Assembly: GCF_025398255.1 (NCBI RefSeq)
Contig: NZ_JAODNW010000002.1
Coordinates: 62,001 to 126,000 of the forward strand
Source: Chelativorans intermedius
GTDB taxonomy: Bacteria > Pseudomonadota > Alphaproteobacteria > Rhizobiales > Rhizobiaceae
Direction: 5' to 3'
DNA: 64,000 nt
Shown: positions 39,158 through 48,761 of the stretch, piece by piece
Layout: every line of letters begins with the position of its first letter
Position numbering within the stretch: position 1 is the stretch's first letter
The notes under the pieces: generated by a model
The model's input: the letters and a program-made list of their open reading frames with translations, nothing else
The model's database searches: none
Told to the model about the DNA's origin: nothing
Made by a program: the position numbers and the translations under genes

Positions 39158-39706
39158 CTATGATGCATAGTCTGCGGGAAGCACGATGCGGCCGGTGTCC
39201 CGGTCCTGATAGACGGGCGAGGCCACCAGATCGGGTGCCCGCTGATGCAGCTGGCGCATTTCCAGATCGATCTGCGCAGACGAAAGATCACTGCGGAAGA
39301 CGGGTACGAACCTTGCGGCTGCGAGGTTCGAGGAGGAGACTTCTATAAGCCCGTCGATCAGGGAAACACGGCACGCTGGCGCGCCCATCTGGCAGCAGAG
39401 GGTCCAGATTGCGCCGAGGCTGATCGATTGCGTCATCACGCCCAGCCGGCCGAAGGCGGGGGGCGCTTCTTCATGAAGTCGCGCCGTGGCCTGCGGGGTG
39501 GTATCCGGATCGATCCACACACCCATCAGCGGCTCGCAGAAAGGATCCCCCGATCTGCGGTGGCGCAGCGCCAGGAAGTCGGAAATCTCCCTGCAGGCGC
39601 GCCAGAGGCTCCCAGGATCGTGCACCACCGCAAACATGCTGCCGGCGCGCCCATGCTCCGTCTTCTCGACGGCATGAAGGGAATGCTTCAACGACGAAGA
39701 CCTCAT
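39158..39706 (-). CDS. Hypothetical protein downstream of dabA
   Basis: A 182-residue protein of no family I recognise. It has a cysteine pair (LCCQMGAPACRVSL) near residue 110 and a C-terminal region RQLHQRAPDLVASPVYQDRDTGRIVLP. It has no membrane segment. The start at 39706 is one of several in-frame choices; a longer form to 39958 would run into the dabA gene. It is on the same strand as dabA, 100 bases after it, so co-transcription with the carbon-uptake genes is possible. Coding status is likely but not certain. Confidence 0.5.
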   Translation of the reverse strand: MRSSSLKHSLHAVEKTEHGRAGSMFAVVHDPGSLWRACREISDFLALRHRRSGDPFCEPLMGVWIDPDTTPQATARLHEEAPPAFGRLGVMTQSISLGAIWTLCCQMGAPACRVSLIDGLIEVSSSNLAAARFVPVFRSDLSSAQIDLEMRQLHQRAPDLVASPVYQDRDTGRIVLPADYAS

Positions 39707-39806
39707 TGCGGATCGACGTTCAGGACGTCCCCTCGCGCGTTCGCATCTCCGCCTGGCCAGGCCCGAAGATGCGGAGGACCGAGGCTTCGAGAGCACGGGC
39801 AGGGGG

Positions 39807-42239
39807 TCATGGTGCAAACTCCTCGCGTTCCGCCCGCACCCGTGCGCCAACCGCGGTCCATTCGAGATCCCCCGCATAGCGCCAGGCCACGCGGCCCGCC
39901 TCATCGAGCGCAAAGAGATGCAGCCAGCGATTGTCGAAAAGGGCTCGCACGTCGGCATGCCGCTTCAGAATGCGCGTCATCGCCTCGCGCGGCGCCTCGA
40001 TGCATACGGACAGACGCAACGGGTCGTGGACGAGCTTCTCTCCGTCGTGCACCGATTGCCACGGCAGGCCCGGCCGCAGCAGCCCGCCATTGCCCTCCAC
40101 CACGCCGATGCCGCCGGTCACGTTGTGCAGGAGCTTGTTGCCGGCACCGAACACCTGCGGGGCGACGGTGGAGCCGTAATATTGCAGGCTGATCCAGCTT
40201 GCGACCACGACGGGCGCGGTCATGATCAGCTCCAGCACGCCAAAGCCGCTGTCCTGCCTCCAGTCGTAGTCGTGCAGGAAGGCTCGGCCTTCGAGGCTCT
40301 TGCCTGCGGTGCGGGCGCGCGGCGCGGCGATGAAGGCGCGGCAACCGGCCAACGCCCATTCCGGCCGGATCTCGGCCCAGTTGCGGCTGCGTCGCGCAAC
40401 ATTGGCCTCGTCCCGCGCCCGCGGCAGGCGCAGCGCCCGTTCGGCCCGCGCAAGCCGGCCGGCTGCGGCGAGCCAGGCGCGCACCTGTTCGAGATCCCGC
40501 CGGTGTGCGGCCGATGGATGATCGTGCTCGTAGACGACGACGGCGTCGGTGGTCGTGTCGTGCAGCGCGCCCAGGAACAGCGTGTCGTCGGGAATCTCGA
40601 TGCCCCGCTGGGAAAGCCCGCGCCTGACCTCCGCGTCGTTCAGCAGCGCTGCCAGCAGGCGGGCATTGACCTCGCCGGAATAGCCCCCGCAGGCCCCGCA
40701 ATGCAGCGCGCTGGCATGCGGGTTGTTGACCACATTGGCGCCATGGCCCGACAGGAGGACGATGCGCGCAAAGGTCCCGGTCAGGGACATTGCCCGCAGC
40801 ACCCTTTCCGCGAGGTCGATGCGGGTTTGCGTGTCAAGCGGGGGATCGAACCGTGGTGCCGGATCGTTCGGCAGGGCGGCGCGCGCCAGGCCGAGCGCAT
40901 CGCGCAGCAGCTTGACGACATAGATCGGCCCGGTCGCCTCCACAAAGGCGAAGGAGGAGACGGCGGCGAGCTTGAAGCGGCCCCAGGCCCGCTTGGCGCG
41001 CTTGCTGAAACGGGTTGCCTGGTCGGCCTGCGCGTGCTGCGCACCGCCCGCGCAGCTCGTGACCGCGGCGTTCAGCAAGACCGGCAGCCGGTGCTCGTGC
41101 ATGTCGGAGGCAAACCGCCGGTGCTCCGTCGCAATGCCGAAGAAACCGGCGAAGCCGGAGGTCCGAATGCCCGGATCGACCGATTCGAGCGCCCGGCGGA
41201 ACCGTTCCGAACGCACATCGATGCAGAAGACCGCCTGCAGCGACGGGCGCGCGCTGCCTTCGGCCCGTCCCGGCGTGTCCAACATGGCGCAAAGCGAACG
41301 CTGTTGCGCACGCTCGGCCGCCTCCTGCAGGATGGCGTCCACAACCTGCTCCGGCGTCGGCCTGTCCGGTTCGGCATAGGCAGTCCGCGCGCGCCCCCAG
41401 TCGGCCGCGATCCGGGCGCTGTGGCGGTCGAACAGCGCTTCTTCCCAGATCAGGCGAATGGCAAGAAGATCCCGGATGGTGGTGTCGCAAGCGCCGTGCA
41501 ACTCCGCCTGCCAGAGCTGATAGCGCGCATATTGCGACCATCCGCCGAGGGTCATGAACAGCCGGTGGAAATAGGTCTCGAGTGCCTCGCTTGCGATGCC
41601 GAGGCGCTCGACGGCGCGGATGATCACCTCCTCGGCCCGCTCTGGCGCGTTGGCGACATGGCTTGCAAAGCCCTGAAGCCCGATGATCTCCGGTGTCAGG
41701 TCGCGGGTCGCGACCGCGCGCCAGGCCCGATAGGCGCCCTTGCCGCGCGGCGCGGCCCAGAGCGCCTGACCCTCGTCGAAATATCCTGCCGCCCATGCTC
41801 CGAAGCGCTCCGCGATCAGGCCCGGCCAATCGGTTCCCGAGGTGCGGGCTGCCAGATCCGCCACCGTGGGAAGCGCCCGCGGCGCCGGCGCGGGAAGCTG
41901 TGCCGCAGCCTTCAGCGCCGCCAGATCCGCCGGGCGCAGCTCCGCCGGGGCCATGGCGAGGGCGGCTGCGAGATCCTCGTCGGTGATCGCGCCCGTCTCG
42001 ATGCGCTCCCGATACCAGGCACGTGGCATGGCGACGGGCACACCGGCCGTGCGGGCAAGCCGGGCGGCGGTCTCGGCAAGGCTCAGACGGGCCTGTCCAA
42101 GGAAGGGATTGACCGCCACGCTTGCGCTCAGCGGCCAGACCGGCGGCACAGCCCGTATGGCAGCATCGACGGCCGCAAACACTGCGTCATGGCAGAAAGA
42201 AGCCGGGTGAAAATTCATCGTCATCGCAGATTTTTCCAT
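39807..42239 (-). CDS. dabA: DabA: carbonic-anhydrase-like subunit of the DAB inorganic-carbon system
   Basis: An 810-residue DUF2309-family protein. The zinc-site residues are present and correctly spaced: C339 and D341 in FCIDVRSE, H499 in LLSGHGAN and C514 in LHCGACGG (15 residues apart). DabA couples with the membrane partner DabB to convert CO2 to bicarbonate vectorially and build an inorganic-carbon pool. The gene lies 7 bases after dabB. Candidate starts are ATG 42239 (used here), 42224 and 42218. DAB is best known in chemoautotrophs and some pathogens; its presence here suggests bicarbonate-dependent growth at low CO2. Confidence 0.92.
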   Translation of the reverse strand: MEKSAMTMNFHPASFCHDAVFAAVDAAIRAVPPVWPLSASVAVNPFLGQARLSLAETAARLARTAGVPVAMPRAWYRERIETGAITDEDLAAALAMAPAELRPADLAALKAAAQLPAPAPRALPTVADLAARTSGTDWPGLIAERFGAWAAGYFDEGQALWAAPRGKGAYRAWRAVATRDLTPEIIGLQGFASHVANAPERAEEVIIRAVERLGIASEALETYFHRLFMTLGGWSQYARYQLWQAELHGACDTTIRDLLAIRLIWEEALFDRHSARIAADWGRARTAYAEPDRPTPEQVVDAILQEAAERAQQRSLCAMLDTPGRAEGSARPSLQAVFCIDVRSERFRRALESVDPGIRTSGFAGFFGIATEHRRFASDMHEHRLPVLLNAAVTSCAGGAQHAQADQATRFSKRAKRAWGRFKLAAVSSFAFVEATGPIYVVKLLRDALGLARAALPNDPAPRFDPPLDTQTRIDLAERVLRAMSLTGTFARIVLLSGHGANVVNNPHASALHCGACGGYSGEVNARLLAALLNDAEVRRGLSQRGIEIPDDTLFLGALHDTTTDAVVVYEHDHPSAAHRRDLEQVRAWLAAAGRLARAERALRLPRARDEANVARRSRNWAEIRPEWALAGCRAFIAAPRARTAGKSLEGRAFLHDYDWRQDSGFGVLELIMTAPVVVASWISLQYYGSTVAPQVFGAGNKLLHNVTGGIGVVEGNGGLLRPGLPWQSVHDGEKLVHDPLRLSVCIEAPREAMTRILKRHADVRALFDNRWLHLFALDEAGRVAWRYAGDLEWTAVGARVRAEREEFAP

Positions 42240-42246
42240 AAGACCT

Positions 42247-43803
42247 TCAGCCGGCACGTCCGAGGGACCAGCCGCCCAGAATGCGATCGAACACGGCATT
42301 CGCATAAAGCCCGTTCGAGAGATGCACGCGCACGCCCGCCGACGCCGGGTGATAGGCCCATAGCGGGAACATGGCCTGCGCGACTGCCACAAAGCCGAAA
42401 CTGATGACGGCAAGCACGATCAGCGCCCATTCGAGCGGCCCGGGTGCGGGCGTCGGCGGAAGGGTGCCCGACATCAGCCATTGCGCCCCGGTCTGAAGAC
42501 CGAAATACCCGGCCGCTGCTGCCGTCGAATAGAGCGCGGTGCGCAAGGTCAGAACCTTCGGCGCGGTGTCGGCCAGCCCCTGCGCAAGCAGATAGGCCAC
42601 GCCGAAGATCAGAATGGCGCCCAGCGCAATGGCCTGCGGCGACTTGTCCGAAAAGCCGAACACCGTGCCGACCAGCCCATAGATCGCCAGCGCCAGGATG
42701 AAGGCACGGGCGACGGCCCTGGCGTTCGGAATCGCCACCGGGCCGGGCCGGCGGATGGCTGCCACGCGTTCGACCGCCCCGCCGGAATCGAGGAAGGCGT
42801 GCGCCTTGTAGAGCGAGTGCGCGACGATGTGCAGAAGCGCCAGCGGGAAGAGCGCCAGGCCGCATTGCAGGATCATGAAGCCCATCTGCGCCACCGTCGA
42901 CCAGGCAAGCGAGGTCTTGACCGCCGGCTGGGTCAGCATCACCAGCCCGCCGATGAGGGCGGTAAAGCCGCCGATCATCACCATCGCCGCCAGAACGCCC
43001 GGCACGAACAGCATCACGTCGGCCAGGCGGATCAGCAGAAATCCACCGGCGTTGACAACCCCGGCATGCAGAAGCGCGGAAACCGGCGTCGGCGTCTCCA
43101 TCACCTCCGTCAGCCAGCCGTGGGTGGGGAATTGGGCCGACATCAGCAGTGCGGCAAGGGCAATCAGCCCGCCCGCCCACAGCGCGCTTGCCGGGGCCTG
43201 CCCGGCCCGGGCCGCCTCAAGGATCGCGGCGATCTGCGTGGTCTCGTATCCGACGGCAAGAAGGATCGCCGCCAGGATCAGCGCTGCATCGCCCGCCAGC
43301 GCGATCACGAAACGCTTGCGCACCGCCCGCCGCGCCTGGACGCGCTCGGGATAGAACAGCAGCAGCTTCTGCAGGAACAGGCTTGCCGCAATCCAGGCCA
43401 CGACGAGCTGTGCCAGGACACCCGCCTGCACAAACAGCAGGACCGCGGCCAGCGTGGCGCACAGCCAGCCTGTGAAGGCACCCTGTCGCGCCTCGCCATC
43501 CATGTAGCTTGCAGCATAGCGCAGCACGACCCAGCCGATGAAGGAGACAAGCAGCAACATTACCGCGCTCACCGCATCGAGGCGCACGGAAATGCCGACG
43601 CCGCCCATGCCGATTGACGCATCTCCCGGCCCCTCGGCGATCAGCAGCGCCGCCGATAGCAGCGCAACGACAAAGGCGGCGAGCGCCGAGACCTCGGCAA
43701 GCCGCGGGGCAAGACGCGGCCGCCGCCCGGGCTGCAAGGCGGCGGTGGCCGCGGCCATCAGCATGAGGAGCGGGGCAAGAAGCGGCAAAAGGTAGACAGA
43801 CAA
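42247..43803 (-). CDS. dabB: DabB: membrane subunit of the DAB inorganic-carbon system
   Basis: A 518-residue polytopic protein of the proton-conducting quinone-oxidoreductase antiporter family (NuoL/MrpA-like), the known partner of DabA. About thirteen hydrophobic helices carry the conserved [24 protein letters not shown] segment with its charged residues. The start is TTG at 43803: AGGAGG lies 6 bases before it, whereas earlier in-frame codons lack such a site. It precedes dabA by 7 bases on the same strand and is divergent from a LysR gene. It probably couples ion flux to CO2 hydration. Confidence 0.9.
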   Translation of the reverse strand: MSVYLLPLLAPLLMLMAAATAALQPGRRPRLAPRLAEVSALAAFVVALLSAALLIAEGPGDASIGMGGVGISVRLDAVSAVMLLLVSFIGWVVLRYAASYMDGEARQGAFTGWLCATLAAVLLFVQAGVLAQLVVAWIAASLFLQKLLLFYPERVQARRAVRKRFVIALAGDAALILAAILLAVGYETTQIAAILEAARAGQAPASALWAGGLIALAALLMSAQFPTHGWLTEVMETPTPVSALLHAGVVNAGGFLLIRLADVMLFVPGVLAAMVMIGGFTALIGGLVMLTQPAVKTSLAWSTVAQMGFMILQCGLALFPLALLHIVAHSLYKAHAFLDSGGAVERVAAIRRPGPVAIPNARAVARAFILALAIYGLVGTVFGFSDKSPQAIALGAILIFGVAYLLAQGLADTAPKVLTLRTALYSTAAAAGYFGLQTGAQWLMSGTLPPTPAPGPLEWALIVLAVISFGFVAVAQAMFPLWAYHPASAGVRVHLSNGLYANAVFDRILGGWSLGRAG

Positions 43804-43886
43804 GCCTGGCCTCCTGTTCAGGGGACAATATCGCGGCGCAAGATAGTGCGCCTCCAGATGCGATAAAAATTCATTGTTTTTGAGAA

Positions 43887-43909
43887 ATCGTTCTATTAAA
43901 CAGAACGAT
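43887..43909. promoter_or_regulatory. LysR-type operator at the regulator start
   Basis: ATCGTTCT and AGAACGAT form a perfect 8-base inverted repeat with a 7-base spacer, ending one base before the regulator's ATG. It lies in the 106-base divergent region between dabB and the LysR gene. LysR proteins commonly autoregulate from such sites and activate the divergent operon. Confidence 0.75.
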
Positions 43910-44815
43910 ATGGCCAATCTGAACTACAATCATCTCCGATATTTCTGGGCCGTTGCGCATGACGGGAACCTCACCCGCACGGCCGAGCGGCTGAACCTCT
44001 CGCAGTCGGCGCTCTCCGTGCAGATCCGCAAGCTTGAGGAACGTCTCGGCCATGCCCTGTTCGAGCGGCGCGGCCGTCAGCTCCAGCTCACCGAGGCCGG
44101 GCGCATTGCCCTCGACCATGCCGATGCGATCTTTGCGACCGGAGAGGAACTTCTGGGCACGCTGCGGCAGACGGGTGCCACCCGCAAGGCCCTGCGGATC
44201 GGCGCGCTGGCAACGCTGTCGAGAAACTTCCAGATCGATTTTCTGCGCCCGGTCCTCGGGCGCGCCGACGTGGAGGTGATCCTGCGGTCCGGCAGCCCGG
44301 CGGAGCTGCTTGCGGCGCTCGAAGCGCTCAATGTCGATGCGGTTCTGATCAATCGCCCTGCCGCGCGTGACGCCGTGACGCCGTTCATCTCGTATCGGCT
44401 GGCAGAACAGCGGGTGAGCCTGGTGGGCACTCCGGCGCGCGCCGCGCAGGGCAGCACGCTCGCACAGCTGCTCGCCTCGCAGCCCGTCATCCTGCCAACG
44501 CCGGAGAGCGGCGTGAGGGCTGGCTTCGATGCTCTTGCCGACCGGATGGGCGTGCGCCCGCAGATTGCGGCGGAAGCCGACGACATGGCGATGATGCGCC
44601 TTCTGGCGCGCGAGGGCATCGGCCTGGCCGTTCTGCCCCGGATTGTCGTCAAGGACGAGCTCGAAAGCGGAATGCTGGTGGAAATCGACCGCCTGCCGGG
44701 AATCTCCGAAACCTTCTACGCCGTGACGATCGAACGGCGCTTTCCCAATCCGCTCCTGCGTGAGCTCATCAGGCTGCAGGAAGGCCGTGCCGGCACGCTT
44801 GAACCCTCCGAATGA
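43910..44815 (+). CDS. LysR-family regulator divergent from dabBA
   Basis: A 301-residue LysR regulator. The N-terminal DNA-binding helix-turn-helix is LRYFWAVAHDGNLTRTAERLNLSQSALSVQIRKLEERL, followed by a linker helix and a two-lobed effector domain. The HLRYFWAV opening resembles the NhaR branch. It sits back to back with dabBA, the usual place for the regulator of an inorganic-carbon gene set. The ligand is unknown. The ribosome site is weak because the palindrome abuts the ATG. Confidence 0.85.
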   Translation: MANLNYNHLRYFWAVAHDGNLTRTAERLNLSQSALSVQIRKLEERLGHALFERRGRQLQLTEAGRIALDHADAIFATGEELLGTLRQTGATRKALRIGALATLSRNFQIDFLRPVLGRADVEVILRSGSPAELLAALEALNVDAVLINRPAARDAVTPFISYRLAEQRVSLVGTPARAAQGSTLAQLLASQPVILPTPESGVRAGFDALADRMGVRPQIAAEADDMAMMRLLAREGIGLAVLPRIVVKDELESGMLVEIDRLPGISETFYAVTIERRFPNPLLRELIRLQEGRAGTLEPSE

Positions 44816-45398
44816 GGGCGCGGCCACCGGATGGGCAGGCGATGTGCCCGTCCTGCCGGCCACGGCCGATTTGACCGGGCAGCAGGCGCCTCGGAAATGC
44901 TGGCCCCGGCGGCGAAGAGTTCGAGCTCGGCAAGCGCATCCGCGCAGAAAGGCCGACGATCTCCGTGCTGGTCCTGTGTCCGCAGCGCGATTGCGCCTGC
45001 GTTTGGCCGATTACGCCTCTTTTTGTCGATTCCCGCACTTACCGGATCTGCGGAGGGGGCCTAGTCCGTCGCCGTCAGACCAGGAGATGAGCGATGGAAG
45101 TTCTGCCCACGGACGTCATGCCGGCATGCATGGCCAAATCCTGCTGTGCGACGATGCCGCCGGTGCCGCCATTGGGGCGCCGTCCCTCGCTGGCATGGCA
45201 ATCCGCCCGCCATGCTGCGCTGCCGGCGCCGATGCGGGATGGACGAGGGCTGCGGCGGTGCCGAGGAAGGTCGGTTTCGCATCACTGGAACGGCCCGCCC
45301 CTCCGCGCAATGCCTTGAGCCTCCGGTTTCTCCCGACCGTCTGACAATTGTTTCCCGCATTCCTTGCCCCGGCAGGGGTGCGCGCTCGGAAAACACCC
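44816..45398. other. Gene-free stretch between LysR and MATE genes
   Basis: About 583 bases. A 74-codon frame at 45094-45318 has a fair ribosome site (AGGAG), but its composition and lack of any domain make it unconvincing. No RNA gene, repeat or strong terminator is evident. Read-through stretches have the region's normal G+C. I cannot assign a function. Confidence 0.5.
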
Positions 45399-46775
45399 AT
45401 GACACACGCATCATCTCCCGGCTTCAGGGCAGGGGGCAACCGGCCCTTCGGCTTTCGCCGCGCGCCATCGCAGAACGCCGCCCGGATACTCGCGACTGCG
45501 GCACCGGTGGCGGCCATGGCGCTCGTCAACATGTGCATGAGCGTCACCGATACGCTCATGGCCGGGGCACTGGGCGCCGAGGCACTCGCCGCTGCGGGGG
45601 TCGGAAGTGATCTCTATTCCATAGCGTTCTACCTTGCCATCGGCGTGGTCGGAGGGCTCGCGCCGCTTTATGCCGCAGCCCATGCCGATGCAAACAGGTC
45701 CCGGCTGAACCGCCTTCGCGCCTCTGGCTGGGGCGTCGCCGCCCTTGTCGGGTTGCCCATGGCCTGCGTCGTCTGGACGGCGCCCGCCTGGCTTGAGCCT
45801 CTCGGCATCGAGGCATCCCTGCTCGACCACGGCCAGGGCTACACCCGCGCGATGGGACTGACCATGCTTCCCATGCTTGCCGCAGGCGTCCTGCGCACCC
45901 GTCTTGTTGCGCTCGAGCAGGCCGGAGCGCTCTTCCGGGTGACGCTCGCCGCGGTGCCGCTCAACGCGGTGTTGAATGCGCTGCTGATGTTCGGTGTGGC
46001 CGGCTGGCCGGGGCTGGGCCTGACTGGAGCGGGTATCTCCTCCTTCCTCGTGGCGTCGTTCACCTTCGTGGTCTTCGCGCGGCTTGCCGTGCGGTGCGGG
46101 GATGCCGGCGCCGCCGTCCCGCCGGACCGCCTTGCCATGGCGGAGATCCTGCGGCTCGGCCTGCCCATCGGCGTTGCAACCCTGTCGGAGGTCGGGGTGT
46201 TTCTGGGGGCTACGCTCTTCGTTGCGACCCTCTCGGTCGCCGATGCCGCGGCGCATGTCCTGGCAATCAGGGTCTCTGGCGTCACGTTCGCCGTGTCGAT
46301 CGGGCTGCTGCAGGCGGCGACCATCCGCATGGCCCGTGCAGAGCCTGACAGGGGTCATCAGCGCGCGATTGCGCAGACCGCGCTTGGCCTGTCCGCCGCC
46401 GCCGGCCTGGCGCTGGCGTGCGGCATCGCGCTCGCCGCCTGGCCGCTCTCGCACACGCTGGCGCAGGGCGGCGCCGGAACGGAGGCGGCGGGCATCGCCG
46501 CGATCCTCCTTCTTCTCGTCGCCGGAGCAGAGCTTCTTGGCCCTGCGGGAGCCGCTGCCACCGGGATCCTGCGCGGCGTGCGCATGACGCGGGCGCCGAT
46601 GGCCTTCTCGCTGCTCGGAAACTGGGCGGTCGCCGCCCCCATGGGAGTCTTCCTCGCCACCTCCGCCGAGCTCGGCGCGGTGGGGGTGTGGATTGGCCTT
46701 GCCGTCGGATCCGCGACCGCCTCCTGCCTCACCGTCATCCATCTCGTGCGGGTTCTCCGCGCCCACCAGCCCTGA
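45399..46775 (+). CDS. MATE-family efflux transporter
   Basis: A 458-residue NorM-type multidrug and toxin extrusion protein with about twelve hydrophobic helices. MALVNMCMSVTDTLMAGALG near residue 40 is the standard N-terminal MATE motif, and the half-repeat recurs in the C-terminal half. The start at 45399 has a weak ribosome site; an earlier in-frame start is less compatible with MATE length. MATE proteins export cationic drugs or metabolites using sodium or proton gradients. The next gene begins 12 bases later. Confidence 0.85.
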   Translation: MTHASSPGFRAGGNRPFGFRRAPSQNAARILATAAPVAAMALVNMCMSVTDTLMAGALGAEALAAAGVGSDLYSIAFYLAIGVVGGLAPLYAAAHADANRSRLNRLRASGWGVAALVGLPMACVVWTAPAWLEPLGIEASLLDHGQGYTRAMGLTMLPMLAAGVLRTRLVALEQAGALFRVTLAAVPLNAVLNALLMFGVAGWPGLGLTGAGISSFLVASFTFVVFARLAVRCGDAGAAVPPDRLAMAEILRLGLPIGVATLSEVGVFLGATLFVATLSVADAAAHVLAIRVSGVTFAVSIGLLQAATIRMARAEPDRGHQRAIAQTALGLSAAAGLALACGIALAAWPLSHTLAQGGAGTEAAGIAAILLLLVAGAELLGPAGAAATGILRGVRMTRAPMAFSLLGNWAVAAPMGVFLATSAELGAVGVWIGLAVGSATASCLTVIHLVRVLRAHQP

Positions 46776-46787
46776 AAGGAACCATCC

Positions 46788-47543
46788 ATGTTTTCCAAGG
46801 CCCTCATTCTGCTCTATGCCGGCCTCGCCTATGTGCTGGCCATGGCAAACATCGCCTATATCGTGGGTTTCCTTGCCGATTTCGGCGTGCCCAAAGGCAT
46901 CAACGATGGCACCCAGGGCGCGCTGTGGCCCTCGGTCGCGATCAATCTTGGACTTATCTGGCTGTTCGGCCTGCATCACTCGACGACGGCGCGGCGCTGG
47001 TTCAAGGCATACTGGACGCGGATCGTGCCGCCGTCGCTCGAACGGGCAACCTATCTCTACATGACGGCCATCGCCTCGGCTCTGCTCATCGCCTTCTGGC
47101 AGCCCATCCCGATAACCGTCTGGCGGGTGGAAAACACCATGGGATACTGGGCGATCTGGGGGGCCTATCTCTCCGTCTGGATGATGATGTTTTCAGCCAC
47201 CTTCCATTTCGGCCACCTCGGCTTCTTCGGCCTCGCCCAGGCGTGGGAGAAGGTTGTCGCGGCGAGGCCGGCCGAGACCTCCTTCTGCGCGCGCTGGCTC
47301 TATGGCATCGTGCGCCATCCGATCAGCCTCGGCTGGATGCTCACGCCTTGGCTCACGCCGCATATGACCCTGGGCCAGATCGTCTTTGCCATCGGCGCGA
47401 CGGCCTATGTGCTTGTCGCCACCGTGTTCGAGGAACGCGACCTGGTGGCCGAACTCGGTGATCGCTACCGTGTCTATCGCAGGCAGGTTCCGGCTTTTCT
47501 GCCGAGATTCCGCGCCTGCAAATCCACCCAGCCCGCTGAATGA
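46788..47543 (+). CDS. MddA-like membrane methyltransferase
   Basis: A 251-residue protein with about six hydrophobic helices. It resembles the NnrU/isoprenylcysteine methyltransferase superfamily, in particular methanethiol S-methyltransferase MddA: FGLHHSTTARRWFKAYWTRIVPPSLERATYLY, FHFGHLGFFGL and the C-terminal YGIVRHPISLGWMLTPWLTPHMT plus EERDLVAELGDRYRVYRRQVP. The last motif matches the S-adenosylmethionine-binding end of the family. MddA makes dimethyl sulfide from methanethiol. Assignment to MddA itself, rather than a sister group, is tentative. It is 12 bases after the MATE gene and overlaps the next gene by 4 bases. Confidence 0.7.
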   Translation: MFSKALILLYAGLAYVLAMANIAYIVGFLADFGVPKGINDGTQGALWPSVAINLGLIWLFGLHHSTTARRWFKAYWTRIVPPSLERATYLYMTAIASALLIAFWQPIPITVWRVENTMGYWAIWGAYLSVWMMMFSATFHFGHLGFFGLAQAWEKVVAARPAETSFCARWLYGIVRHPISLGWMLTPWLTPHMTLGQIVFAIGATAYVLVATVFEERDLVAELGDRYRVYRRQVPAFLPRFRACKSTQPAE

Positions 47544-48421
47544 TGTCCGGCAGAAAGGGCCGTCCTGCGGTGAACCGGCGCGAGCTTTCCTCCACGTTGA
47601 ATCCAAGGCGCATCGGATCCGGCCGAGGCCGGCCTGTCATTGCCGTTCATGGCGCGCTGTCCGACCAACGCATCTATCTTCCTCTCGCAACGGCCCTCGG
47701 GCGGCACCGTCCGGTGATCACCTATGATCAACGCTATTTCGGTGCCAGGCCGTGGGTCGATGGCGGGCAGGGCTTTTCCCGCCGGGTTCATGAGGACGAT
47801 TTGATCGGGCTTGTCGAAGCGCTTGAGTGCGGCCCTGTCGATCTGCTGGCCTGGTCCTATGGGGGCGATGTGGCGATGCATGCGATTCTACGACGGCCGG
47901 AGCTGTTTCGCGCGGTTGTCCTGTTCGATCCCTCGATCGGCGCGATCCTGCGCCATGTGAGCGGAGCGGATGCAGCGACTGCGCAGTTCCTGGCTGCATT
48001 GCGGCCAGCAATGGATCTGTTGGCCGCGGGCCAGACGCAGGCTGCCGCAAAGGCGTTCATCTGCGGTGTGACAGGACGGTCTGAGACCGAAATCGAAGCT
48101 TTCGGGCCCCTTGTCTCATCCATCATAGCGGACAATGCGCGCACCCTGGCGCCGTTTCTGAAGGCCCTTGCAGGCGACCACGGCGCGCCGCTCGACCCGG
48201 AGGCCGTTGGCCGCCTGCCGATCCGGAGCCTGATCCTGACGGGGGAACGCTCGCTCCTGCGCTACAGGATGATCGCCCAATGGCTCGGCCGGCGCCTCCC
48301 GGCCGCCCGGCTGATCACCGTCGCAGGCGCCACGCATTTCGGCCCCTGGGAGCAGGCGAAAGCCATCGCCGAGCTCGCGGAACGGTTCCTTCGACGCTTC
48401 GAGGGGGCGATCCCGGACTGA
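47540..48421 (+). CDS. Alpha/beta hydrolase
   Basis: A 293-residue hydrolase. The oxyanion region is VHGALSD, the nucleophile elbow is WSYGG (Ser), and ATHFGPWEQ supplies the catalytic histidine; an Asp is likely near RSLILTGE. It overlaps the methyltransferase gene by 4 bases (ATGA), so the two are coupled. The class includes esterases, haloperoxidase-like and lactone hydrolases. Substrate unknown. Confidence 0.82.
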   Translation: MMSGRKGRPAVNRRELSSTLNPRRIGSGRGRPVIAVHGALSDQRIYLPLATALGRHRPVITYDQRYFGARPWVDGGQGFSRRVHEDDLIGLVEALECGPVDLLAWSYGGDVAMHAILRRPELFRAVVLFDPSIGAILRHVSGADAATAQFLAALRPAMDLLAAGQTQAAAKAFICGVTGRSETEIEAFGPLVSSIIADNARTLAPFLKALAGDHGAPLDPEAVGRLPIRSLILTGERSLLRYRMIAQWLGRRLPAARLITVAGATHFGPWEQAKAIAELAERFLRRFEGAIPD

Positions 48422-48761
48422 CACTTGATCGGCAAATGCGGCTTTCAGCGCGGCGATGTCGATCTTCTGCCCCGCCATCATCCCCCGCCTGAAACTGCAA
48501 CATCTGGATTTCGTGCTCAATTGTCGGCCCCTCCGCTTCGTCGGCGCTCATGCAGAAGGAGCGGAACGGGCTGTCGCCCCCACGGTCTTCCCGTCGCAAG
48601 GGGCCTCTTTGGCATGTCTGAGCAGGGCGATCGAGCGCCGCCAGCCCAGCTACACAGGGCAATAGCGTTTCGTCGCAGGCCGGGCGAGATCAGCAGGGTG
48701 CGCATCGACTTGAGCGATGTGCGCCCAAGGAGAAATTGCAAGGTGCTGACCGGCTGCGTGA
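48422..48761. other. Gene-free stretch
   Basis: About 340 bases between the hydrolase and the convergent DUF3137 gene. Several short frames exist on both strands but none has a convincing start and composition. No terminator, repeat or RNA gene was recognised. Confidence 0.45.

Noticed and set aside
39245-40192. Plus-strand frame overlapping dabA and its downstream gene
   Set aside because: Arg/Pro/His-rich low-complexity translation with no domain; antisense to two better-supported genes.
45094-45318. Possible 74-residue gene before the MATE gene
   Set aside because: A fair ribosome site but odd composition (Pro, Cys, Met runs) and no recognisable domain.
48422-48761. Possible degraded gene on the minus strand (fragment with GQKIDIAALKAAF)
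   Set aside because: Fragments in different frames do not join into any family I recognise; left as unassigned.
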